DNA from: Salmonella bongori NCTC 12419
GTDB lineage: Bacteria > Pseudomonadota > Gammaproteobacteria > Enterobacterales > Enterobacteriaceae
DNA length: 64,000 bases
Direction: 5' to 3'
NCBI RefSeq assembly: GCF_000252995.1
Contig: NC_015761.1
Coordinates: 248,001 to 312,000, forward strand
The position numbers and the translations under genes are program-made. The notes beneath the pieces are model-generated. The model had not been told where the DNA came from. It made no database searches and was given only the letters and a program-made list of their open reading frames with translations. Position 1 is the stretch's first letter, and each line of letters begins with the position of its first letter. This document shows positions 57,212 to 64,000 of the stretch, piece after piece.

Positions 57212-58315
57212 ATGGACAACTGGACTAAACCATTTCCTCTCGTAAAACTATATGAGGAATTTAATATAGATCCTCGTTTGTTGATTAAAGCCTGGGTTGA
57301 CGGTGATATTTGTCTTTATATTAAACTGGATGGAGAGCCTTGCCGTATTTCTCGTTCTGTGACATCAATAAATTCTGCTGAAGGAAAAAGAAGCTTTGAA
57401 GAAACTATAGATAATGGTGAGGATTCTTATCAGAATAACCGTTTACCTGAATTTAGAATAAGGCAATTTTACACAAATAAAGTTAAGAGTCATTATCCTA
57501 AAATTTTAATGAAACATCTTGCTGCCAAGAATGTAAATATGTCAAATATTTTAATTGAACTGGAAAATACTTATCGCAAAGTAGGTAATCGTATTAATTA
57601 TAATGGTGTTGCTCACGGCTATTGGTTGATAAAACCTATTGATGGTTGTTTCCACGAGAAAGAGTACACATTACCTGATATGATCCATATTTTATCATTA
57701 GGGGCATCAAGAACAAAGTCGATAACTATTTATGACTATACCATGTCAGATTATTTGATGACGTCACAGGATACATTAATTGATAACCCTGAGTTGTTTG
57801 TGAAGCATGAAGATATAGAGAAAATCATGGAGGTTGAAAATGTAAAAGGACGAATTAAACCTTCTCTCAATAAAATTGATTTATCATGCTCAGATAAACA
57901 TGAGGGGGAAATCAAACCTGAAAAATGTTACCCTATTCTAAAACATAGAATAGCATTGTGTATAATTATCCGTGAGTGGTGGGCAAGAGAAGATAAGGAT
58001 GACAAAAAAATAGCCCATAATGCAGCATTACATCTTAGAAATTTTCATAAGTATAGTACTGAAGATGGAACAGTTATGGGGTGGATAACTAGACCAGAAG
58101 AAACAATACATAAGCCTAGAATCTGTCCTATACAGATAGAAGCATTATCTATCTTTCTTAAGATGGTTTGTAAAGATAAAAATGTTAAAAATAGTACATC
58201 CGCGATAGCGAAAATGCTGACAGAATTAGCACACAAGGATGAATATAAATTCGATATTTCCTTTAGTAAAGAGGAGGTGAAGGCGTGGTTGTTAAATAAA
58301 AAACAATCTAACTGA
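57212..58315 (+). CDS. Unknown AT-rich island protein
   Basis: I do not recognise this 367-residue protein. It has no signal peptide or clear membrane segment. The N-terminal part (FPLVKLYEEFNIDPRLLIKAWVDGDI) resembles a helix-turn-helix-like start; the centre has a possible charged linker (about 195-235) and the C-terminal third (about 245-360) is helical with REWWAREDKDDKKIAH and ends in charged residues. I chose the ATG at 57212 behind AGGTGA; a TTG start at 57179 would add eleven residues. It stands in the slot occupied by yfjH between integrase and alpA in CP4-57, but I cannot claim homology. Strong AT bias marks it as acquired. Confidence 0.75.
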   Translation: MDNWTKPFPLVKLYEEFNIDPRLLIKAWVDGDICLYIKLDGEPCRISRSVTSINSAEGKRSFEETIDNGEDSYQNNRLPEFRIRQFYTNKVKSHYPKILMKHLAAKNVNMSNILIELENTYRKVGNRINYNGVAHGYWLIKPIDGCFHEKEYTLPDMIHILSLGASRTKSITIYDYTMSDYLMTSQDTLIDNPELFVKHEDIEKIMEVENVKGRIKPSLNKIDLSCSDKHEGEIKPEKCYPILKHRIALCIIIREWWAREDKDDKKIAHNAALHLRNFHKYSTEDGTVMGWITRPEETIHKPRICPIQIEALSIFLKMVCKDKNVKNSTSAIAKMLTELAHKDEYKFDISFSKEEVKAWLLNKKQSN

Positions 58316-58322
58316 CTCTGTG

Positions 58323-58342
58323 AGCCTATCACGTAATTCTGT
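58323..58342. repeat. Possible terminal repeat of IS256-type element
   Basis: The sequence GAGCCTATCACGTAATTCTG, whose reverse strand reads CAGAATTACGTGATAGGCTC, lies just outside the transposase relic and resembles the ends of IS1414/IS285-like elements as I recall them. No partner repeat is present on the other side. Confidence 0.4.
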
Positions 58343-58357
58343 ATAACTACCATCGTG

Positions 58358-58516
58358 TTAAAGGTGATCGCTCTGAGGGCCGCCAAACTCGATAAGGAAA
58401 CGACTCATCGCCAGCCGCCAGCCCTGGATTGGCATGTTCCATTCTCTTGATGCCGTCTCATTTATTACTGATTTCTTATCCGTCAGTAACTTCTTTACAG
58501 GCTGTTTTGAAACCAT
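58358..58516 (-). pseudogene. 3' relic of an IS256-family transposase
   Basis: A minus-strand frame of 52 codons ends with REWNMPIQGWRLAMSRFL and then IEFGGPQSDHL. This closely matches the C-terminus of IS256-family transposases such as IS1414 (WSMPIQNWRLAMSRF, then IIEFGDRLSDHL from memory). Only the last 30 or so residues are alike; the catalytic DDE core is absent, and the residues before VINETASREW do not match. It is a truncated remnant beside the unknown gene. Confidence 0.8.
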
Positions 58517-58592
58517 TTTAGAATAATGGTTTTATCATCTATTTTTAGTATATTAATCAATTAGTTAATGGATGATTTTTTGGCTAAAAATA

Positions 58593-58619
58593 GGTCTTAC
58601 TAAGCTGCTTAGTAAGACC
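58593..58619. promoter_or_regulatory. Perfect 12-bp hairpin in front of alpA-like gene
   Basis: GGTCTTACTAAG - CTG - CTTAGTAAGACC is an uninterrupted inverted repeat, 64 bases before the alpA-like start, followed by CCAACCCTCTTTTCTATTTTTTT. It could be a rho-independent terminator for leftward-upstream transcripts, or an operator for a dimeric regulator. Both readings are inference. Confidence 0.65.
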
Positions 58620-58682
58620 CAACCCTCTTTTCTATTTTTTTCCCTTGATACATGATGCCTCCACCAAAACAAAGGAGGCCGT

Positions 58683-58919
58683 ATGAGCACAACATTTAAT
58701 CCCCCAACGCCAGAGCGACGCTTGCAGGTCCTTAAGGACAACGGTGAACTCAATGATCGTCTGGTTCGTGAGCGAGAGCGTCAACGTATTACATCCATCT
58801 CCCGATCTACAGCCTGGAAGCTAGAGCAGGTGGGGCAGTTCCCACGGCGTAAATCTATCGGTCTGAAGTCCTGTGGTTGGCTGTTAAGCGAATTGCTCTG
58901 TTGGATCAATGAGCGTTAA
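58683..58919 (+). CDS. AlpA-family excisionase/regulator
   Basis: The 78-residue product resembles AlpA/prophage regulators: a short winged helix-turn-helix with ITSISRSTAWKLEQVGQFPRRKSIG (about 38-62) and a WLLSELLCWIN helix at the end. AlpA of CP4-57 activates the integrase/excision genes of its element. The start has a strong AAAGGAGG site. It heads the alpA-yfjI-yfjJ set; no integrase partner is seen nearby. Confidence 0.85.
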   Translation: MSTTFNPPTPERRLQVLKDNGELNDRLVRERERQRITSISRSTAWKLEQVGQFPRRKSIGLKSCGWLLSELLCWINER

Positions 58920-59055
58920 GAGAATGGAAAAAAATTTATCATTTTTTCTTCGTTTTCTTTAACTACCGGGGTCTACATCTTGCTATTTCCGCTATTCATC
59001 GCGGAATTGCTTAATAAGTAAAAATTTTTATTCTTAATAACAGAAGGAATTACCT

Positions 59056-60549
59056 ATGTTACTTGAAAAAACATTTCCCGTGGATGTATTGCCATCCATT
59101 ATTAGAAATGCAATTTACGAGATTGAGCGTAATACTCAAGCGCCATTATCTTTGATCGCGGCATCAGCGCTTGGAGCAATTTCCCTTGCTTGTCAAAACA
59201 GTGTCGATGTATGTCGTCTGAATGCATTGCGTAGCCCTGTATCACTTTGCTTAGTAACTCTGGCAGAGTCAGGTGAGCGTAAAAGTACGGTAGATAATCT
59301 ATTAATGAAACCTTTATACCAACTGGAAGAACAGCTGACAGAGAAATACTCACAGGAACTTGCTGACTGGAGGAACGACGTAGCGATATTTAATGTTGAA
59401 AGGAATGGTATTGAGTCAAAACTCAAATCAGACGTTCGTGAGGGTAAAGACTCTACAGCAACAAATGCACGATTGAAGACTTTGTTGAAAACTTATCCGA
59501 AGAAGCCTGTTAAATATAAATTCATTCTTAATGATGCGACACCAGCAGCGATAAAAGACTATCTCTGTGGTGACTGGCGCTCTATTGGTATTATGTCAGA
59601 TGAAGCAGGAACTATATTTAATGGTTACGCATTGAATGAATTGCCTTTCATTAACAAAATGTGGGATGGTGCAACTTTCTCTGTCGTGAGAAAAAATACC
59701 CCTGAGCAACTCATCAAAGAGGCTCGGTTAACACTATCCATGATGATACAGCCCGATATATTTAATAAATATCTTGAGCGTAAAGGGGATACGGCAAAAG
59801 GTATTGGTTTTTTTGCTCGTTGCCTGATTTGTAAGCCTTCTTCAAAACAGGGATTCCGGCAGATTACTAACCCCGTTGAATCAACGGAGCATTTACCTGT
59901 ATTCCATCAACGGCTACTGGATATTGTAAATGATGGCATAACCCGAAATGGTAAAGCTGAGCGGCTCTGCTTACGTTTTTCTCCTGAAGCAGAAAAACGA
60001 TGGATAGATTTTTATAACCAAGTCGAGGAGTCTATGGGAATACCTGGTTATCTTTGGGATTTTAAAGACTATGCATCCAAGATGGCGGAAAATACAGCAA
60101 GAGTTGCGGCACTTTTACATTATTTTAGCAATGATGCAGATAGTATTTCAATCAATACCATTAATGCTGCAATAGAGATAATTACATGGTATATGGATCA
60201 GCATATCCAACTGTTTTCTAAATCTCAGCCGCTGGTTGTTCTCGAAGTTGATGAGCTTTATAACTGGATAGTGGAGCATTGCAATAAACTTGTACTGGTC
60301 TATGTTCGAAAAAACTACATACTACAATATGGTCCTGCTCGGTTTCGGGTGCGGTGTAAATTAAATGAACTATTATCTATCCTTAACTTACAAGGGAGAG
60401 TTAAAATTTTGCAACAAGGTAAAACGGTATATGTACAACCAATAGGCTTACTAGCATTACAACCAATGCCGCAACCAACATTGCAATCAGAATTGCAACC
60501 CGGATCGCAAACACTCGAACAAATAATGGCAGAATTAAAATTATCCTGA
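59056..60549 (+). CDS. DUF3987 (YfjI-like) protein with ATPase motif
   Basis: The 497-residue product resembles YfjI of CP4-57, a DUF3987 protein thought to act in replication of integrated elements. An N-terminal primase-helicase-type ATP site reads ESGERKST at 71-78, a variant of GxxGKS with Arg before Lys, then SDEAG may be a Walker B-like segment (about 181-185). The C-terminal 40 residues are a low-complexity Gln/Pro/Leu tract (LQPMPQPTLQ and so on). The gene is AT-rich, with AGAAGGAAT ahead of the start. Function here is inferred from context. Confidence 0.8.
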   Translation: MLLEKTFPVDVLPSIIRNAIYEIERNTQAPLSLIAASALGAISLACQNSVDVCRLNALRSPVSLCLVTLAESGERKSTVDNLLMKPLYQLEEQLTEKYSQELADWRNDVAIFNVERNGIESKLKSDVREGKDSTATNARLKTLLKTYPKKPVKYKFILNDATPAAIKDYLCGDWRSIGIMSDEAGTIFNGYALNELPFINKMWDGATFSVVRKNTPEQLIKEARLTLSMMIQPDIFNKYLERKGDTAKGIGFFARCLICKPSSKQGFRQITNPVESTEHLPVFHQRLLDIVNDGITRNGKAERLCLRFSPEAEKRWIDFYNQVEESMGIPGYLWDFKDYASKMAENTARVAALLHYFSNDADSISINTINAAIEIITWYMDQHIQLFSKSQPLVVLEVDELYNWIVEHCNKLVLVYVRKNYILQYGPARFRVRCKLNELLSILNLQGRVKILQQGKTVYVQPIGLLALQPMPQPTLQSELQPGSQTLEQIMAELKLS

Positions 60550-60795
60550 TTACGCTATTAATTATTTTTGTAAGCTAATTAGCGAGTAACTTATATACAG
60601 TCATCACAGACTGGGGCTACATTTATATTCAATTTCATTGTTGGATAGTTAATATACATCTAATAATGGTAGTGTAATATAACTACCAGCATACCCATGT
60701 AGATACATTACCTATACACCAGTGTAAGGTGTTATAGGGTATCTATATACCCAGTACCTGTGATGGCTATATCCCATACCAAAGGAAATATATCA
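60550..60795 (+). other. Structured leader region of Gp2-like gene
   Basis: This 246-base AT-rich interval has several short repeats: imperfect palindromes CCTATACACC ... GGTGTTATAGG, GGGTATCTATATACCC, and repeated ATACCC / GGTAT words between about 60690 and 60780. No gene is seen. It may be a replication origin or regulatory leader; inference only. Confidence 0.5.
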
Positions 60796-61416
60796 ATGAA
60801 AACCTATCAAACCATATATGGTGATCACGTTGTGGAATACAAAGAGAGTATCATCAATACTGTCCATAAGGCAGTATTGGATCACCCCAGAACACTGGCT
60901 ATACGGGTGGATCTCCATGACCCAGCTATTCTGGATAATGGTGATACCATCACCTGTTTTGCTAATACTGAAGATGCAATATCCCGCTTTACTAGGTCTA
61001 TGAAAGCAAAGGTGGTTGCTGATACTCAGCGTAAGCAACGGGATGGTAAACGGGTATACCGTAATACCCTGCGTTATGCCTGGGTACGGGAGTATTCCCA
61101 GACTAATAAGCGTCACTACCACATTTTCTTATTCCTGAATAAAGATGCCTACTACCACTTAGGAGATTACGAACTCGATAATAACACGTTAAGAACGATG
61201 ATTATTACGGCATGGTGCAGTGCGTTAGGCCTGCACCCCGAAGACCACGCCCACCTGGTCCAGTTCCCTGCGAATGGGATATATTTCATTGATAGGGAGA
61301 AGGTTATGAATGGTCATTATCCTGGTGACTTTGTTGAACGGGTTGATTACCTTACCAAAGTAAGAACGAAAGTTTTTGAGGATGGGTATCGCTCGTTTGG
61401 GTGCAGCAATAATTAA
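60796..61416 (+). CDS. Inovirus Gp2 / YfjJ-like protein
   Basis: The 206-residue product resembles the YagK/YfjJ C-terminal domain family, also called inovirus Gp2-like: TLAIRVDLHDPAILDNGDTI, RSMKAKVVADTQRKQRDGKRVY and AWVREYSQTNKRHYHIFLFLNKDAYYHLG. Family members act in replication of filamentous phages or cryptic elements as HUH-type-like proteins; conserved His-Tyr-His (RHYHIF) recalls that motif. I chose the ATG at 60796 behind AAAGGAAATA; an upstream in-frame ATG would add eleven residues. It follows the DUF3987 gene as yfjJ follows yfjI. Confidence 0.82.
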   Translation: MKTYQTIYGDHVVEYKESIINTVHKAVLDHPRTLAIRVDLHDPAILDNGDTITCFANTEDAISRFTRSMKAKVVADTQRKQRDGKRVYRNTLRYAWVREYSQTNKRHYHIFLFLNKDAYYHLGDYELDNNTLRTMIITAWCSALGLHPEDHAHLVQFPANGIYFIDREKVMNGHYPGDFVERVDYLTKVRTKVFEDGYRSFGCSNN

Positions 61417-61980
61417 TTCAGCCTGCTATAGCCCTAATAACTCAACACTGCTGAACTATCCTGGTTAGGTAGTGTTGGGTTATTTTTGTTTTCTGCAAAG
61501 ATCGTCATTTAAATCAATGAATGACGCTCTATTTCACCGTTAATGTACATACCAGCGATAATACCTTGTTAGGCCTCCTGAGAAGCCCGTAGGCGTATTT
61601 TTATTATGGATTAGGATTCTATTGACCGTGACTCAAAACCTCTCAGAGCGGCTTGTAGCACCATGTGATGGTTGTATGTGAACCGTACAATTTATTATAA
61701 AACATAATGTTGAAATACACCTCTTCTGGAAAACCTTCTGTTTCTGTACTGAAGTAAAAAGCATAAATTATCAGTAGTGATGCCAGTGTTGTCGGATGTG
61801 CAATCGCCTTCCACTCTCCAGGCTTGATCCACCCAATTCTGAGGTATAATGCCCCCCAATACGACGTATCAGCGTGGGTACAGTCATGCATCTAAAGCTA
61901 AGGAATACCAGGTAAGCATTGCCGTACCAGAGCAACAGGATGCGTAACGAGTATCAAACCTATTTCAATGGGATCAAATA
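61417..61980. other. Gap between Gp2-like gene and hsdM
   Basis: These 564 bases hold the terminator above, an AT-rich unassigned section (61560-61800) and the hsdM promoter. A TATAAT at 61845-61850 with TTGATC at 61824-61829 (15-base spacing) is a candidate promoter. A minus-strand 82-codon frame (61643-61891) shows no recognisable product. The base composition shifts towards backbone-like values near hsdM, suggesting a junction of two acquired modules. Confidence 0.5.
61436..61490 (+). terminator. Terminator after Gp2-like gene
   Basis: AATAACTCAACACT pairs with AGTGTTGGGTTATT (one G-T) around a loop of about 21 bases and is followed by TTTGTTTTC, 20 bases past the stop. Confidence 0.8.
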
Positions 61981-63537
61981 ATGACAAGCCTCCAGCAACG
62001 TGCAGAACTACACCGTCAAATCTGGGCCATCGCCAACGATGTCAGAGGTTCAGTAGATGGATGGGATTTTAAACAGTATGTTCTCGGTGCACTTTTTTAC
62101 CGCTTTATCAGTGAAAACTTCTCCAGCTACATCGAAGCCGGTGATGACAACGTCCACTATGCTGCGCTCGACGACAGCATCATTACCGATGATATTAAAG
62201 ACGATGCCATCAAAACCAAGGGTTACTTCATCTATCCCAGCCAGCTTTTCTGCAATGTTGCTGCTAAAGCCAATACAAATGACAGACTTAATGCTGATTT
62301 AAACAGCATCTTTGTCGCCATTGAAAGTTCTGCTTATGGTTATCCATCTGAAGCTGACATCAAAGGTCTGTTTGCAGATTTTGACACGACCAGTAACCGT
62401 CTGGGTAACACCGTCAAAGATAAAAATACCCGCCTGGCGGCTGTGCTAAAAGGCGTTGAAGGGTTAAAGCTGGGTGACTTTGGCAACCACCAAATCGACC
62501 TGTTTGGTGATGCGTATGAGTTCCTGATTTCTAACTATGCGGCAAATGCAGGTAAGTCAGGCGGGGAGTTTTTTACACCACAGCACGTCTCTAAGCTGAT
62601 TGCTCAACTGGCAATGCATGGTCAGACCCACGTTAACAAAATCTACGACCCGGCAGCAGGCTCCGGTTCACTGCTGTTGCAGGCCAAAAAACAGTTCGAT
62701 GATCACATTATTGAAGACGGTTTTTTCGGTCAGGAAATCAACCACACCACTTTCAACCTTGCCCGTATGAACATGTTCTTGCACAACATCAACTACGACA
62801 AGTTCAATATCATGCTGGGCAATACCCTGACAGATCCACATTTTGGCGATGAAAAGCCGTTTGATGCGATTGTGTCTAACCCGCCTTATTCGGTGAAATG
62901 GGTGGGTAGCGATGATCCGACGCTGATAAATGACGAACGCTTTGCCCCGGCTGGTGTACTCGCGCCAAAATCCAAAGCCGACTTTGCATTTGTGCTGCAC
63001 GCACTGAACTACCTGTCCGCCAAAGGCCGTGCGGCGATAGTCTGCTTCCCAGGGATTTTTTACCGGGGTGGCGCGGAGCAAAAAATCCGTCAGTATCTGG
63101 TCGATAACAACTACGTTGAGACAGTGATTTCACTCGCACCGAATCTGTTCTTTGGCACGACCATTGCGGTAAATATTCTGGTACTGTCGAAGCACAAAAC
63201 CGATACCAGTGTGCAGTTTATTGATGCCAGCGGTTTGTTCAAAAAAGAAACGAATAACAACATACTGACCGATGCCCATATTGAGCAGATCATGCAGATG
63301 TTTAGCAGCAAGGCTGATGTTGACCATCTGGCGACATCAGTGGCTTTTGAGAGGGTGGCTGGGAATGATTACAACCTGTCTGTCAGCAGTTATGTAGAGG
63401 CCAAAGACACCCGTGAAATTGTCGATATTACAGAACTGAATGCTGAGCTAAAAACAACCGTCGCCAGAATTGACCAGCTCCGTCAGGATATTGACGCTAT
63501 TGTTACCGAGATTGAAGGTAGCGAGGTTGAGGCATGA
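61981..63537 (+). CDS. hsdM: HsdM, type I restriction-modification methyltransferase subunit
   Basis: HsdM is the N6-adenine methyltransferase of a type I R-M complex (M2S, or R2M2S with the nuclease). The 518-residue product has an N-terminal HsdM helical domain (1-150), SGGEFFTP at 193-200, motif I DPAAGSGS at 223-230 for S-adenosylmethionine, and the catalytic motif IV NPPY at 300-303. Length and motifs are intact. hsdS overlaps its stop by four bases. No hsdR lies upstream, so it should follow hsdS outside the window. Confidence 0.95.
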   Translation: MTSLQQRAELHRQIWAIANDVRGSVDGWDFKQYVLGALFYRFISENFSSYIEAGDDNVHYAALDDSIITDDIKDDAIKTKGYFIYPSQLFCNVAAKANTNDRLNADLNSIFVAIESSAYGYPSEADIKGLFADFDTTSNRLGNTVKDKNTRLAAVLKGVEGLKLGDFGNHQIDLFGDAYEFLISNYAANAGKSGGEFFTPQHVSKLIAQLAMHGQTHVNKIYDPAAGSGSLLLQAKKQFDDHIIEDGFFGQEINHTTFNLARMNMFLHNINYDKFNIMLGNTLTDPHFGDEKPFDAIVSNPPYSVKWVGSDDPTLINDERFAPAGVLAPKSKADFAFVLHALNYLSAKGRAAIVCFPGIFYRGGAEQKIRQYLVDNNYVETVISLAPNLFFGTTIAVNILVLSKHKTDTSVQFIDASGLFKKETNNNILTDAHIEQIMQMFSSKADVDHLATSVAFERVAGNDYNLSVSSYVEAKDTREIVDITELNAELKTTVARIDQLRQDIDAIVTEIEGSEVEA

Positions 63538-64000
63538 GCGGAATGAGCTATCTGGAGAAGCTGCTGGATGGGGCTGAGGTTGAGTGGAAATTTCTTGGCG
63601 ATGCTTCATTTTTCGAAATAGCAAACAACGGAAGAAAACCAGTAAAATCCTCTTTGCGCGTTGCTGGTAAAACTCCCTATTATGGTGCAAACAACATTCA
63701 GGACTATGTTGATGGATATACCCATGATGGTGAGTATGTATTAATTGCAGAAGATGGCTCGGCCAGCTTAGAATGCTATTCAATACAATATACAACGGGT
63801 AAATTTTGGGCAAACAACCACGTCCATGTAGTGCGCGGTAAATCGGGTGTTAGCTCCAGATTTCTGTACCACTATTTGCACATTGTTAATTTCATTCCAT
63901 TTCTTACTGGTGGAGTAAGGGCCAAATTAACTAAAGGCCAATTAGTAGAAATACCAGTGCCAATCCCCTACCCGAACAACCCGGAAAAGTCCCTTGCCAT
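63534..64000 (+). CDS. hsdS: HsdS, type I specificity subunit (partial, window end)
   Basis: The first 155 codons are present. The segment looks like the first target recognition domain: TPYYGANNIQDYVDGY, YVLIAEDGS, FWANNHVHVV and FLTGGVRAKLTKGQLVEIPVPIP, the pattern that ends a TRD at the first conserved region. The ATG overlaps the hsdM stop (ATGA). It determines the first half of the bipartite target site; the second TRD and the reading frame end lie beyond the window. Confidence 0.93.
   Translation, partial: MSGMSYLEKLLDGAEVEWKFLGDASFFEIANNGRKPVKSSLRVAGKTPYYGANNIQDYVDGYTHDGEYVLIAEDGSASLECYSIQYTTGKFWANNHVHVVRGKSGVSSRFLYHYLHIVNFIPFLTGGVRAKLTKGQLVEIPVPIPYPNNPEKSLA

Larger units (their letters stand above)
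58316..58682. other. Region between unknown gene and alpA-like gene
   Basis: It contains an IS256-type transposase remnant (58358-58516), an AT-rich segment (58520-58590), a perfect hairpin (58593-58619) and the alpA leader. No intact gene is seen. Confidence 0.7.

Noticed and set aside
61643..61891. Minus-strand 82-codon frame between the Gp2-like gene and hsdM
   Set aside because: No recognised product, no clear ribosome site, and it overlaps the likely hsdM promoter. It could still be a small island gene, but I cannot support it.

Overview
This window is chromosomal DNA of a Salmonella, most probably Salmonella enterica. Gene order follows the E. coli/Salmonella backbone from the bamA-skp-lpxD-fabZ-lpxA-lpxB-rnhB-dnaE-accA cluster through rrnH to proB-proA-thrW. 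Salmonella-specific marks are pagN, a neighbouring autotransporter, a GH19 chitinase between accA and ldcC, a 23S gene with an intervening sequence in helix 25, and no ivy gene between yafV and fadE. I cannot assign serovar or subspecies from the sequence alone.

Layout. 1-9.3 kb: end of bamA, then skp and the lipid A / fatty acid / replication genes, closed by a strong terminator after accA. 9.4-17.7 kb: secreted chitinase, ldcC, yaeR, tilS, the rof/yaeP pair, yaeQ-arfB and nlpE. 17.7-23.4 kb, minus strand: proS, trmO, rcsF and the MetJ-controlled methionine transporter metNIQ. 23.5-30.3 kb: gmhB, then the complete rrnH operon (P1, P2, boxA, 16S, tRNA-Ile, tRNA-Ala, 23S, 5S, tRNA-Asp). 30.3-37.6 kb: yafC, yafD, yafE, mltD, gloB, yafS, rnhA/dnaQ and aspV. 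37.6-42.3 kb: the aspV-linked variable locus, where SPI-6 lies in other Salmonella; here only pagN, an autotransporter and a small Spy/CpxP-like protein remain. 42.4-56.5 kb: yafV, fadE, gmhA, yafJ, yafK (dpaA), dinB, pepD, gpt, frsA, crl, proB and proA; phoE, expected between crl and proB, is missing.

56.6-64.0 kb is a genomic island starting at the 3' end of thrW and continuing past the window edge. It is AT-rich and carries an unrecognised 367-codon gene, a relic of an IS256-family transposase, an alpA-like regulator, a DUF3987 (YfjI-like) protein, a YfjJ/inovirus-Gp2-like protein, and the start of a type I restriction-modification locus (hsdM, then hsdS cut by the window end). The alpA-yfjI-yfjJ order is that of the CP4-57 family of integrated elements, but no integrase gene is present beside thrW. 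The least explained part of the window is the left part of this island: the unknown protein, the 12-bp perfect hairpin in front of alpA, and the repeat-rich leader in front of the Gp2-like gene. The rest is ordinary core genome with three informative losses or changes: SPI-6, phoE, and a degenerate second 5S copy after rrnH.
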